Shown here: positions 43,596-52,753 of the stretch, in pieces | Position numbering within the stretch: the stretch's first letter is position 1 | Layout: each line of letters starts with the position of its first letter | Assembly: GCA_026129685.1 (NCBI GenBank) | Contig: JAHCHO010000003.1 | Location: 299,256-363,255 of the forward strand | Direction: 5' to 3' | Length of the DNA stretch: 64,000 nucleotides | Origin: Fimbriimonadaceae bacterium | GTDB taxonomy: Bacteria; Armatimonadota; Fimbriimonadia; Fimbriimonadales; Fimbriimonadaceae | The notes under the pieces: model-generated | Databases searched by the model: none | What the model was told of the DNA's origin: nothing | What the model saw: the letters and a program-made list of their open reading frames with translations, nothing else | Program-made: the position numbers and the translations under genes

Positions 43596-45167
43596 CTAAT
43601 CGGGCGGCGCGTCGTCCCTGTTGCGGCCATCCAGGTATTCCTGCACGGTGTCACTGACTGACTTGCCCTGCGGAGAACTCAACGGGAGAGCACCAGGGAA
43701 TCCAAGACGGCTCCAATCTTCTTGGTTCCAAGCGGTCAAGTATTGATGGGTGACGGGCCTCGGCATGAACCCGGCGTGCCAAGTTGATTTCTCCGCTTCG
43801 TCACCTCCCTTGAAGAAGTCCGGAACGAAACGCTCGTAGAGGTCGTCGACCGAGACCGGCGTGTAGCCGCAAATCTTGTAGAAGGCGTGAACACCAAACT
43901 CGACGCTTGGCATCTCAAGGTTGAAGAGGTCCTCGGTGAAGAGCAGCTGGCGAACCTCGGTCGATCTTGACCAGGAAATGCTGTTGGAGTCGCTGACAGA
44001 GAGGCTTCTGGACCTAACGTCTCGCGGCGCCGTCCCAAAGGACTCGGCAATGCGCTTTGCAGTCGGCTCACTGATCGTTCGGAAAAAGGCCGCGTTACCG
44101 AAGTCGCCGAAGAGCTCGTTGGCCGGGTGTTCGCCGTAGACATCGATCAATCCTTCGAGGGTCTGGCAGGCCACGACAACCGATGCGCCTTTCGATCGGC
44201 CCCGCAGGAGCAGCGAAGCCACGTCGAATCCACCTGCCTCACGGAGTTCATCGAGGAAGAAGAACGTCGTGTTCGAGCCCGAGCTCTTTTCGTCCTCAGT
44301 GAGTTCTCGCCGGCCAATGATCAAGTCTGCCATGCGTTGAAAGAGTGCTGTGTTGGCTTTGTCGATAGTGGACCTAGCTGCCTCGAAGTTCCCAAGAACG
44401 ACAATGTCTTCACAGCCGTCAGAAGCCCATTGAGCTAGGGATAGCAGCTTGCCCTCTCGTGCTGCCTGATCCCAGCACGCGGCAATGGGTTCGAACGGCG
44501 CGAGTGCCGTGGACAGCGTCGCCATGATATTGCTAGTTGTTCTCGGTTCGCAGTCGAGGTACTTTTCTCGAACCCGGGTGACCTGCGGCAATCGCCCCGA
44601 TCCATCTTCGACGGACGCGAATGCTGCTCTCAAGAATCTCTCGTTGAGCACGAGAGTGATGAGGTCTCGAAGGCTCCAGTTCGAATGAGCTCGTTCGATC
44701 AGGATCAGTATCGCCGTGGACAGAATGTCCCGGGCAGCATCGATGAAGAACCGATTCCCTTCAGAGTCGGATGATCCGGTGGGAATCAGAATCGTAGCTA
44801 GTTGGATGGCGAGAACTGGGCTGTCGATGTCTTCACCGACGTGCCATGCAAAGCAACGTGAATCAAGAGGGTTCAGGGTCTTGACCCGCGTCTTGCCCGA
44901 CTTGATATCGCGGGCCGTGGCCTTTGCTTGGGCATAGAGGATCGGAAGGATCTCGCCCTTCGCGTCGTATGCCAGGGCTCGAAACGGCATGTCCAGCTTG
45001 AAGACGCTGTCGATGAAGACACGAACCGTGACCGACTTTCCTGAACCGGGGGCACCCACAAGCAGGAAATTCTGTGTCGCACGGTTCGCCTCGATTCTGT
45101 GCGGTCCGAACCGCAAGCACTTCCGTTGTTGGTCGCTGTTCCGACGCCACCATTTGGAAATCCGCAT
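43596..45167 (-). CDS. Type IV coupling protein (TraD/VirD4-like ATPase)
   Basis: The protein (about 523 residues) is an FtsK/VirD4-type ATPase: Walker A VGAPGSGKSVTVRVF, YDAKGEILPILY, Walker B-like TTFFFLDELREAGG, and the coupling-protein pattern ASVVVACQTLEGLIDVYGEHPANELFGDFGNAAFFRT. It would link the relaxosome to a secretion channel. There is no obvious N-terminal membrane anchor; the adjacent small membrane protein may supply one. A GTG start at 45221 is possible; the ATG at 45167 gives MRISKWWRR. Confidence 0.88.
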   Translation of the reverse strand: MRISKWWRRNSDQQRKCLRFGPHRIEANRATQNFLLVGAPGSGKSVTVRVFIDSVFKLDMPFRALAYDAKGEILPILYAQAKATARDIKSGKTRVKTLNPLDSRCFAWHVGEDIDSPVLAIQLATILIPTGSSDSEGNRFFIDAARDILSTAILILIERAHSNWSLRDLITLVLNERFLRAAFASVEDGSGRLPQVTRVREKYLDCEPRTTSNIMATLSTALAPFEPIAACWDQAAREGKLLSLAQWASDGCEDIVVLGNFEAARSTIDKANTALFQRMADLIIGRRELTEDEKSSGSNTTFFFLDELREAGGFDVASLLLRGRSKGASVVVACQTLEGLIDVYGEHPANELFGDFGNAAFFRTISEPTAKRIAESFGTAPRDVRSRSLSVSDSNSISWSRSTEVRQLLFTEDLFNLEMPSVEFGVHAFYKICGYTPVSVDDLYERFVPDFFKGGDEAEKSTWHAGFMPRPVTHQYLTAWNQEDWSRLGFPGALPLSSPQGKSVSDTVQEYLDGRNRDDAPPD

Positions 45168-45192
45168 GCTCACATCTGGCCCCGCGGGATGG

Positions 45193-45729
45193 CTAGCGTG
45201 GCACTCTGCGCCGATATTCACGTTTGCGGGTTCTTGCGCCTCGCCGCTTTCTCGGTTCGCCTAGTCGTTGCAGGAACTCCTTGCGGTTGGCGTAGTTCTC
45301 ACGCTCGACGATGATCTCGTCGAGAAACCGACTCGGCTGAAACACATGGCCGACGAAGAAGAGCGATAGGAGCGAGACGAGTTGCCAGTAGCCATCGACT
45401 TCGCACGCCACGATCTGGGGAACCAATGTTCCACAGCAGGCTAATAGGTGCTTCCAGTGCATGCGAAGCCGAATGTCCCCAAGTTCTGCTTTGGGGTCGT
45501 CGCCGCAGATGCCGTACTCGCCGTACCTCAGGAAACCGAACGTGGCTGATCCATAGGCCATCCAGGAGAGCGCCAAGACAACGAGCCCGGCATAGTGAAA
45601 CGTCCATGGGTTCGGCTTCAAATACGTTCCGAACGCGGCGCAGCCGACGAAGGTTGCGCCCGACATCAAGCCAAATGGGAGCGCCGCCCACATGATCCGA
45701 AGCCGTCCGATCATCCTTGCCCACGTCAT
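45193..45729 (-). CDS. Small multi-span membrane protein between relaxase and coupling protein
   Basis: The 178-residue product has about four hydrophobic segments (IMWAALPFGLMSGATFVG, FHYAGLVVLALSWMAYGS, LLACCGTLVPQIVA, LVSLLSLFFVGHVF) and a very basic C-terminal tail (RKRRGARTRKREYRRR). The start overlaps the relaxase stop by four bases. Its place suggests a membrane anchor for the coupling ATPase, but that is inference. Confidence 0.65.
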   Translation of the reverse strand: MTWARMIGRLRIMWAALPFGLMSGATFVGCAAFGTYLKPNPWTFHYAGLVVLALSWMAYGSATFGFLRYGEYGICGDDPKAELGDIRLRMHWKHLLACCGTLVPQIVACEVDGYWQLVSLLSLFFVGHVFQPSRFLDEIIVERENYANRKEFLQRLGEPRKRRGARTRKREYRRRVPR

Positions 45730-48206
45730 CTTCGTTCATGTGTGGCCTCTTGATCTTGTTGTCGTGGCACCTCTTGCTGATGTTGTGCGACCGAGTGCGC
45801 AAGGTCCTTGGCGCGGCTTCGGTGCATCTCCCGGGCGAGTCTTGCTGCGGTGTCGTCGCCCACGACACTCGGTGTGGTGTAGAGATGTGTCAGCTTCTCA
45901 GATCTCGAAACCTGGACATAGCTGAGCTCCCGGTGCTGGAAGTCTCCTCCCACGAACACATAGGAGTTCAACGAAGTCGCGCCCTGTGACATGTGAGCAG
46001 TCGTCGCAAGGCCCCGGGCGATATGGGGGTAGTTGTCCAGCGACACTGTGACCTTGTGGCTTGGAGCACGGTTGGCGTAGACGAGAACCGTCATCGTTCG
46101 GCGCTCTGGGTCAAGGTCAACGATGTCTCCGCGGTCGCCGCGGCTCAAGCCCTTCTTGGCTGCCGTCTTCGTAAACTTGACCGTGTCCCCGATCACGAAT
46201 CTCGTGCCATCGAGGTCGATCCCTTGGTGTCCTAGCACGCCGGCCTCGATGAGCTTTGCTCTGGCGATCTCGTTGAGTGTGGCAACGTCTTCGTTGGTTC
46301 CCGCGATCATGAGGCCCTGATGAGGGTTCATTCCGTCCTTCACCCACTGCTCGACCAGAGCTTGCAGTGCCTCCCTCTTGGTGTCACACACGGTCAAGAG
46401 ATCTCTTTCAATGAATGGTTGGAGGGCTTTGACCGTGTCACCGTCGGCCATGGCTCTTGAGGAAGTACGAGCCCATTCCTGCTGTTGCCTTCTGTTCAAA
46501 ACGAGTTCGGCCTTCCCAAGCCGGTTGCCCAACTCACGGAACGGTCCCCCACGTTCAATGGGTTGCAGCTGCTTCTCATGTCCGATCGCGATCAGTTTCG
46601 AGTCTGATTCCTCTACCGCCTTGACCAGTTTCAGCATCGTTGGCGTCGAGATCATTCCAGCCTCGTCGAGCACCAGCACAGAACCGCGTGGCAGGACGTT
46701 GCCTCTGGCAACATCGGCAAGCAGCTGCGCACAGTTTCGACTTGGAATCCCCGTCTTCTGCTGGAGTTCCGCTTGGGCTCTGCCAGCCAGTGCAGTTCCG
46801 CCAACGCTAACCCCTTCCGCTTCGAAGATCTCACGCACCGCGCGAAGCAAGGACGTCTTGCCACTGCCGGCATAGCCGGAGATCAGGGCAATTCCCTTCG
46901 TGTCGACGGTCATATGCCAAACCGCTTTCATCTGCTCTTCGCTCAGTTCAGGGTGTTTCGCCAAGACCCGCATGGCTACATCGGCAGAAGTGGAGTGCGA
47001 GTCTCGCTGGGCCAACTTCTGACATCGTTCGAGCAAGTCCGCTTCTTCTCTCATGACCTCATGGGTTGTATAGCGCGGCGAGCGCTTGAACGACCCAAGT
47101 CGCACGATCTCAGGCGAACGGTGAAGGTGAAACGCGGCAGCGTCCATCACCTCACGTGCGCCGAGACCCCGACCCGGAGACTCTTCCGCCAGTGCCCGTG
47201 CAAACTCTAACTCACCGAAGTGGGACGCTTCCTTCGTCACCCGGGCGGCGGCAGCTCGGTTCGCCGATTTGACTTCATCCGCAGGGGAGTGGCGATCGAC
47301 GAACCTTCCAAACAGACTGGATGCGTGTGGTTCATGCCAACCCAGTTCCCTCCCTATCGAACGCCATTGTTCGATGAGCTCGGCTCGGTCGATTTGCACT
47401 TTTGCTTCTCTCGTCTTAAGCGCAGCGGTTGCGGAGGCAACCGCGGAGTAATCGCCGGCCCTCGACAGTGCTTCCTCAATGGCCTTTCTGCGAGAGCTAA
47501 AGCGATCGCACAGTTCAGCGGACACCCCTGCCACACCCGAAAAGCGATCTCGCCGCTCGACCTCCAGACCTCGCCTTTCCAAGCGCTGAGCCAGCTCGCA
47601 ACGGAACAGTGCGCCAAGCATCATCTTCAGGCCAGGTGAAAAGAGGTGTGCACCGCTCAGAGAGCCGGTTTGTCCGTCGGGTCGGACTCCCACGTTTAGC
47701 ACCAGCACATGGACGTGGAGGTTCGGCTCCCCAGCTCGCGATGAGCAGTGTTCAAAGGCAGCGCCGATCAGCGAAGACTTCTCAAAGAGGCGACCCCCGG
47801 CTCCTCGGCGAGTGTAGACCCAGCGATCTTCAAGGATTTCGATGACGGTTTGTACGGAGCGACGGATGTCCTCCTCCAGTTGCCTCCTCTGATCGACCGT
47901 CGCCTGACTCCAGAGGACTGAGATGGTCTTGTCTGCAGAAAAGGTGAAATCCCAGCCCGGATGGTGCTTTGCCACATTGTCACGCTTCGAGAGCCTGACT
48001 AACTGAGTTCCGCCGTCAGGGCTAATCCCCTGAAACAAGTTTCGTAGCTGGTTCGGCAAGACCGCCCCGTCAAGCCGGAACTCGTGGCATCCTTCGCCAA
48101 TCCAAAACCCGGGGGGTTCGCCACCCTTCGTGTAGTACTCGTCATGCGAGGCCAATCCCAAGTAGTAATCGACGGACTGCGCTGACATCCGCCCGACGCT
48201 AAGCAC
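45726..48206 (-). CDS. MobF-family relaxase/helicase (TrwC-like)
   Basis: This TrwC/TraI-type protein of about 826 residues nicks oriT and unwinds DNA for transfer. The N-terminal relaxase has YYLGLASHDEYYTKGGEPPGFWIG, the GWDFTFSADKTISVLW strand and the metal-binding histidines (EHCSSRAGEPNLHVHVLVLN). The C-terminal RecD-like helicase has Walker A SGYAGSGKTSLL and VLDEAGMIST (Walker B). The GTG at 48206 lies six bases after GGAGG and overlaps the preceding stop by eight bases (GTGCTTAG), giving an MLSVGRMSAQ start typical of the family. Confidence 0.93.
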   Translation of the reverse strand: MLSVGRMSAQSVDYYLGLASHDEYYTKGGEPPGFWIGEGCHEFRLDGAVLPNQLRNLFQGISPDGGTQLVRLSKRDNVAKHHPGWDFTFSADKTISVLWSQATVDQRRQLEEDIRRSVQTVIEILEDRWVYTRRGAGGRLFEKSSLIGAAFEHCSSRAGEPNLHVHVLVLNVGVRPDGQTGSLSGAHLFSPGLKMMLGALFRCELAQRLERRGLEVERRDRFSGVAGVSAELCDRFSSRRKAIEEALSRAGDYSAVASATAALKTREAKVQIDRAELIEQWRSIGRELGWHEPHASSLFGRFVDRHSPADEVKSANRAAAARVTKEASHFGELEFARALAEESPGRGLGAREVMDAAAFHLHRSPEIVRLGSFKRSPRYTTHEVMREEADLLERCQKLAQRDSHSTSADVAMRVLAKHPELSEEQMKAVWHMTVDTKGIALISGYAGSGKTSLLRAVREIFEAEGVSVGGTALAGRAQAELQQKTGIPSRNCAQLLADVARGNVLPRGSVLVLDEAGMISTPTMLKLVKAVEESDSKLIAIGHEKQLQPIERGGPFRELGNRLGKAELVLNRRQQQEWARTSSRAMADGDTVKALQPFIERDLLTVCDTKREALQALVEQWVKDGMNPHQGLMIAGTNEDVATLNEIARAKLIEAGVLGHQGIDLDGTRFVIGDTVKFTKTAAKKGLSRGDRGDIVDLDPERRTMTVLVYANRAPSHKVTVSLDNYPHIARGLATTAHMSQGATSLNSYVFVGGDFQHRELSYVQVSRSEKLTHLYTTPSVVGDDTAARLAREMHRSRAKDLAHSVAQHQQEVPRQQDQEATHERR

Positions 48207-48684
48207 CTTCGCCTCCAAGCTTCATCGTCTCAGCTACGATCTTTCTGGCCTCAGCGGGCGTTGAGCCAAGTTTGAGAGTGAGCAGGACATAGAAGATTGC
48301 GCCGATTGATTCGCGCAAACGAAACACTTCGAGTTCCAGGTTGCGTGGCTCTGCTTCGAGAAACCTGATGACAATCCTCCGAGCCAGGACTCCTGACGAC
48401 GTCCCCTCCGTTGCAGCCAACTCCTGGAGCTGGTGGTAGTAGGCTGAGTCGAGCCGGAAGTTGACGCTGTCGCTCAAATTCGCATCGTTTGGGAGGCGTT
48501 GCCAGATGACTCTCCGGTCCTTGTACAGTTCTGCTTTCAAAGTCTCAAGCTCGTCCCGGCGGTAGACAACGAACGGCCTTGTGCTCCCTGCCTCGGTGCC
48601 TTTGCTTAGCCTGCCGCTCGCCGCGATTCGATCCAGAGTCCGCAGGCTGACACCTAGGAATCGCGCTGCCTCGGTTCGCTTCAT
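48199..48684 (-). CDS. DNA-binding accessory protein upstream of the relaxase
   Basis: The N-terminus is a MerR/excisionase-like helix-turn-helix (TEAARFLGVSLRTLDRIAASGRLSKG... VVYRRDELETLK), followed by a second helical domain (SVNFRLDSAYYHQLQELAATEGTSSGVLARRIVIRFLE) of ribbon-helix-helix shape. It is translationally coupled to the relaxase, so it is probably a relaxosome accessory protein or autoregulator that binds the oriT-like region just upstream. Confidence 0.68.
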   Translation of the reverse strand: MKRTEAARFLGVSLRTLDRIAASGRLSKGTEAGSTRPFVVYRRDELETLKAELYKDRRVIWQRLPNDANLSDSVNFRLDSAYYHQLQELAATEGTSSGVLARRIVIRFLEAEPRNLELEVFRLRESIGAIFYVLLTLKLGSTPAEARKIVAETMKLGGEGA

Positions 48685-49069
48685 GAACAGATTTGGGTCT
48701 GGAGATGTTTGCCCGTGGCAGCCGAATGGCGCTCACTGCAAGTGAGTCAGGTGTGCTGTGCTATGGTTGCCACTGGCTGCTCGGCGGAATTGTGCGAGTT
48801 TCCAGTTGGACCTGGTCCACAGGCTGGGGCTGGGGGTGAAGAGGGCAGAGCATCAAGCCCTTTCCTGACGAGCCAAAGGGCCCTCGATGGTTCTCAGACG
48901 CCGCGTGTCAAGGCCGCTCTCTGGAGCGCTTCAGACTGCCTTGACACGATGGAGGCGGCTGGGAACGTACACTCCTCCCGCTCGTCCGGGAAGGACATGC
49001 GCCTTCGGTGCGTAGCGACGCGCTCCGACGCTGTCGGGCGTCAGGCACTTCCTCGCCAGCTCGGGCTGA
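48685..49069. other. Intergenic region, candidate oriT/operator
   Basis: This is the long gap upstream of the relaxase gene and its DNA-binding partner, where oriT usually lies. A perfect inverted repeat CTCACT-GCA-AGTGAG is at 48732-48746, 48 bases upstream of the accessory gene start. No gene is convincing here. The nick site cannot be located by eye. Confidence 0.4.
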
Positions 49070-49297
49070 CTACTTACCGATGGCGGGAAGCAGGGATCGA
49101 GATGTTTCTTGGCAGGAGTCAGTGGAACCGAAACTGCCCAGTCGGATCTGTTCGGACTTGAGAAGTCTGCGGACAAGTGCCGAGAGTCCCTCGGGCTGGG
49201 ACTTGCCCCACTCCCCGGATTCCTCGTCGAGAGTGATCTGGTATTTGACGAACTTTGGGCCGCGTGGTCTGCCGAGTTTTCGGGTCCGATTTTCCAT
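49070..49297 (-). CDS. Small ribbon-helix-helix-like protein
   Basis: A 75-residue product from the ATG at 49297 (MENRTRKLGRPRGPKFVKYQITL) has a basic N-terminus, a strand (VKYQITLDEES) and two helices (GLSALVRRLLKSEQ), as in RHH DNA-binding proteins. The frame is open to 49501, but the upstream part is not protein-like. It is divergent from the next gene and may regulate the transfer region. Confidence 0.5.
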   Translation of the reverse strand: MENRTRKLGRPRGPKFVKYQITLDEESGEWGKSQPEGLSALVRRLLKSEQIRLGSFGSTDSCQETSRSLLPAIGK

Positions 49298-49417
49298 GCG
49301 ACACGATAACCATTTTTGAGGCAATGAATCCATACGAAAAAGACGAATCTGGCTATTGACTCCTACCGCTTTTCGGGTTATTGAATGCGTATTGAATAGC
49401 TCTTTTTCAGGAGGTGT

Positions 49418-49750
49418 ATGGAATCCAATGAGAACACGACTTTCGAAAACTGGCTCAAGTCGAAACTCGATCCTTGTCAGATCAAGGATCTCGCGAGTCA
49501 CGGTGCTGACGCCGGTTGGCCGGGCCTCACGTACTATTCCGAGACCGGCGAGCTCTACGAGAAATACAAAGAGGAGATTTGGAAGGCTCTGTCAGACGAT
49601 GCCGACGAGTTCGGCTACAAGAACGTGTTCGAGATGATTGCCCAGTTCCGGGAAGCAAGCTCGGTCACCTGTGTGGAGTCCTTCGAGAACCTCATGGTTT
49701 GGTACATGGCGGAGCGGACCGCTCAGAGGCTGGACACATCGGAGGACTGA
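49418..49750 (+). CDS. Small acidic protein of unknown function
   Basis: The ATG is preceded by a very strong AGGAGGTGT site. The 110-residue product is acidic and aromatic-rich (GWPGLTYYSETGELYEKYKEEIWKAL, FGYKNVFEMIAQF, SFENLMVWYMAERTA). It is one of the few plus-strand genes of the island. It resembles small proteins often seen on plasmids, but I cannot name a function. Confidence 0.7.
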   Translation: MESNENTTFENWLKSKLDPCQIKDLASHGADAGWPGLTYYSETGELYEKYKEEIWKALSDDADEFGYKNVFEMIAQFREASSVTCVESFENLMVWYMAERTAQRLDTSED

Positions 49751-49869
49751 ACGCCCTGGGGGCTGCCTGGGCAACCAGCGCGGCCCCGTCTTCCATCAAG
49801 TCGCCTAACCACCCAGTTCACCTTCCTCCCACCCACTCCAAAATTCCCGCCGCAACTGCCAGCAACGGC

Positions 49870-51741
49870 TCAGGCGCGTATGCGCTGCACGGTCGATTCA
49901 GCCTCGGCGTCGCCAAGAGAACTCTTGGTTGCCCCATTCCAGTTGGGGAAATCCGCAATGAGGGCTGGATGATGCTTCGAGAGATACTCCTCGAAGAGCT
50001 GACACCGGCCGTCTTCGGTCTCCAGCTCTTTGCGAAGCATTTCAAACCCGCGCTCGGAAAGCCTCCGACAAGACTCCAGTCTCAGCGCGATGTCGGCCTC
50101 AAAGGACGCGCGAAGAGATGGATCCTCAAACAGCCGCTTCGCTTCCATTCGAACGAAGCTCCTGTAATTTGCTTCGAGGGATGTTGTGCGCGACTCAACG
50201 CCGCCAGTGCTGGCCCTGCAGGAATATCGGCGCTGAGAGGAAGCGAACGAGTCGGCATGCATGCGCAAGGCAAGGATGAAGGACTGCGGCATGAACCTTC
50301 CGAGCTTCGAGCGTAAGACGACGTGCCGTGCAAAGGCGCGGCCCGTTTCGCCGTCGCTTCCTTGAGGGCCAAGCTGATCCAGGAAGGCGGCGGCGCTGCG
50401 CACCTCGTCAGCAGACGGTTGAGCCAGCGGCTCTTCTTTGTTGCCACCGATCTCGGCATAGTAATGGGCGGCGAATGCCCTCCCTCTTGGATCCTCTGAG
50501 AGCTCCCGCTCCGGTGCGGCGATGTCGTGTTCGATGGCGCGGATGAGCAGCCCAGTCCGACTCGACTTCACGCGTCTGAGCGGAAGCCAAGCAAGCTGGC
50601 GTTCGATTTGGTCCTTCGGATATCTTCGGACGAGCCGCTCTGCCGTCTTCAGTTCGATCCCTTGGGCAAGGAGGCCGGACAAGACATTGCCCTCTTCAGA
50701 TTCTCTCCCACGGCACTCAGCACTTTGATGTTGTTTAGTGGAGTTGTTTAGAGAGGTTGTTTTTATAGCGGTCCAGTTCCGGGGCTGATTCCAGTCCAGA
50801 TCTGGGGGGCTTTCCGGTCCGGAATAGGGTGGCTTCTTCGGTCCAGATGCGGAGGCCATTCCCCGGTCCAGTTTGGGAGTCGTCTGCGGGCGGCGAGCAA
50901 CGGGGCGGTGTTCCGAGACCGCGTGCACTCGCTTTGCCGGCTGCCTTGTGCGAGAGTCATCGCCTGCGGGAAACTCGTCGCTCCAGTTCACACCGTACAC
51001 TGCGGCCCGGCTTTCAAGTCCGGCGTTGGTATCGAAGACTCCTTGCGAGACGACGCGGATATGTCTGCCGTCGATCGCGGACTTGATCGCACCGCTCAGC
51101 GTCGTCCGGGATCCGATGGCGGCGCGGCGCATGATGTCTGAGAATGACAGCGAGGCTTCTTGACGACGGAACCCGAACTTCGTCTGAAACCCGATGGTGC
51201 TGCGGATGATGACGCCGACAACTTTGACGACAGCGAGCGTCTCGCTCGGAACGGTGAAGTCAAAGAACTGGTTCGGAATGTGCGTAAGGTTCCCATTGCC
51301 CGCGAAGAATCCATCGAACTCGTCGGGATCGGAGACGTACCGATCTTGTCTGCCCCACTTGAGTGAGTAGAGCGCCGAGTATCCCGCGTCGCCCGCTCGA
51401 TGCGGCTTGCCGAACCGCAAGCACTCGACGTAACGGTTCGCGATCGCTTCGTCGATGGCTTCCTTCACCCTTCCGCGACCGATGCCGGCGCTTGCTTCAA
51501 GTTCGCGATAGCTGATCGTCGCTTCCGGATTCTGCGGATTGCCGTTCGCATCGGACCAACCGAGAGTCTTGCGGATGAGATACGCGACGAGTCTCAGACA
51601 TCCGCGCGATGCGTTCGGAAGAACTACGTCGAAAAATTGGTTAGGCGTATAAGTCGTGGAACTTGTCGGCGGAGCGTAACCACGGAAGGCGCGTTCTGCA
51701 TTCGCGATTGCTCCGAATTCTTGTTTCACTTGCGTTGCCAT
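49870..51741 (-). CDS. Replication-initiator-like protein with two winged-helix domains
   Basis: The 623-residue protein has two tandem copies of a winged-helix unit: TYTPNQFFDVVLPNASRGCLRLVAYLIRKTLGW near residue 30 and THIPNQFFDFTVPSETLAVVKVVGVIIRSTIGF near residue 150. Such units occur in phage and plasmid replication initiators. A Pro/Ser-rich linker leads to a helical C-terminal half (KTAERLVRRYPKDQIERQLAWLPLRR) like those of primosomal loaders. It may let the element replicate after excision. It is convergent with the small acidic protein gene. Confidence 0.65.
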   Translation of the reverse strand: MATQVKQEFGAIANAERAFRGYAPPTSSTTYTPNQFFDVVLPNASRGCLRLVAYLIRKTLGWSDANGNPQNPEATISYRELEASAGIGRGRVKEAIDEAIANRYVECLRFGKPHRAGDAGYSALYSLKWGRQDRYVSDPDEFDGFFAGNGNLTHIPNQFFDFTVPSETLAVVKVVGVIIRSTIGFQTKFGFRRQEASLSFSDIMRRAAIGSRTTLSGAIKSAIDGRHIRVVSQGVFDTNAGLESRAAVYGVNWSDEFPAGDDSRTRQPAKRVHAVSEHRPVARRPQTTPKLDRGMASASGPKKPPYSGPESPPDLDWNQPRNWTAIKTTSLNNSTKQHQSAECRGRESEEGNVLSGLLAQGIELKTAERLVRRYPKDQIERQLAWLPLRRVKSSRTGLLIRAIEHDIAAPERELSEDPRGRAFAAHYYAEIGGNKEEPLAQPSADEVRSAAAFLDQLGPQGSDGETGRAFARHVVLRSKLGRFMPQSFILALRMHADSFASSQRRYSCRASTGGVESRTTSLEANYRSFVRMEAKRLFEDPSLRASFEADIALRLESCRRLSERGFEMLRKELETEDGRCQLFEEYLSKHHPALIADFPNWNGATKSSLGDAEAESTVQRIRA

Positions 51742-51844
51742 CTGCTAGGTTGTCCGAATACGCTCTCAGACCCGAGGCGATCTGTCAACCCCTGAAAATG
51801 GCCCGTATTTGGCCCGTTTCAAGGCCAAATTGTAAGATAAGGGC

Positions 51845-52075
51845 ATGAGCGGACTTCGCGCAGTATTTATGCGGCATGTCCCGTCGGCGGACGGGAAACA
51901 GGCCGACGTGCTCCTCATCGAGCCAAACGGAGACGAACATCGAGTGCGATGTCTCTGCAAACACGACGGTTCGACGGACATCGGAGGCGATGGAGAAACG
52001 ATCTCCTTCCTGGCGGAAAAGTATGGTGAGCAAACAGTCTGGGCGTTGTCGAGGCAAATGACCCTAAGTAGTTAA
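51845..52075 (+). CDS. Small hypothetical protein
   Basis: A 76-residue frame starts MSGLRAVFMRHVPSADGKQAD with AAGG seven bases ahead. Alternating strands (ADVLLIEPNGDEHRVRCLCKHDG) suggest a small beta protein. It is divergent from the initiator-like gene. No family recognised; it could be a chance frame. Confidence 0.42.
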   Translation: MSGLRAVFMRHVPSADGKQADVLLIEPNGDEHRVRCLCKHDGSTDIGGDGETISFLAEKYGEQTVWALSRQMTLSS

Positions 52076-52212
52076 GCGTCAGCTCGCGATCTGTTTTCGC
52101 CAAAGAGAAGTATCAGCGTTCGGACTCGTTTAGCACGTCGCGTTCGTGTTCAGTCTAGGGCCTCCGCAATCGCAAGCCCGTAGGTAATGATGCAAAATGC
52201 AGCCGCTTGTCG

Positions 52213-52617
52213 TCACCTGCCATGGTCGTTTGTTGCCAACTTGGCACAGAGGGCCGCTACCGTTTGCTCTCCGCTGGATTGAATCCTGTTCTGCCTGATG
52301 ACTTCCGCTGCAACGCGATCGCGCAATCGATTCCTAAATCCAGGGTCAGTCATGTTGATGTTAGAAGCGGCAACTATTGCTTTGCGAACGTACCCTCCGA
52401 CGCCCGCCATCAACGCGCGCGTTTCAGGGGTGAGACCGTCGGCCGTGAGTCTCTCGCGTGCGGCTGATTCGGCTTCTGTGTCCTCGGCGAGGAACGCGTC
52501 CATCTCCTCACTCACGCACACGTCTTCGTAGTCGGCGACCTGAAGCAAAGGGAAGATTTGCATCAGATGCGTCCCGTACCAGTCGACTCTATCCGGTCCA
52601 ACTCCTTCGTTGTTCAT
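52213..52617 (-). CDS. Hypothetical protein at island right side
   Basis: A 134-residue acidic frame (FPLLQVADYEDVCVSEEMDAFLAEDTEAESAARERL) with a helical second half (VRKAIVAASNINMTDPGFRNRLRDRVAAEVI). No signal peptide or known motif. The island/chromosome boundary lies near here, but no attachment repeat was found. Confidence 0.4.
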   Translation of the reverse strand: MNNEGVGPDRVDWYGTHLMQIFPLLQVADYEDVCVSEEMDAFLAEDTEAESAARERLTADGLTPETRALMAGVGGYVRKAIVAASNINMTDPGFRNRLRDRVAAEVIRQNRIQSSGEQTVAALCAKLATNDHGR

Positions 52618-52753
52618 ATTGAGAGAAGGTGCTGGGAAACCACGTCCGTGGCAAAAGGATCATCACAGATTCAAAACTTCATCGGCTCCTGCAGCTGCAC
52701 CGGTCAGTCGGGGGCACGCGACCAACGGCATCCGGTCCCTGGTTCCGGGCGTA

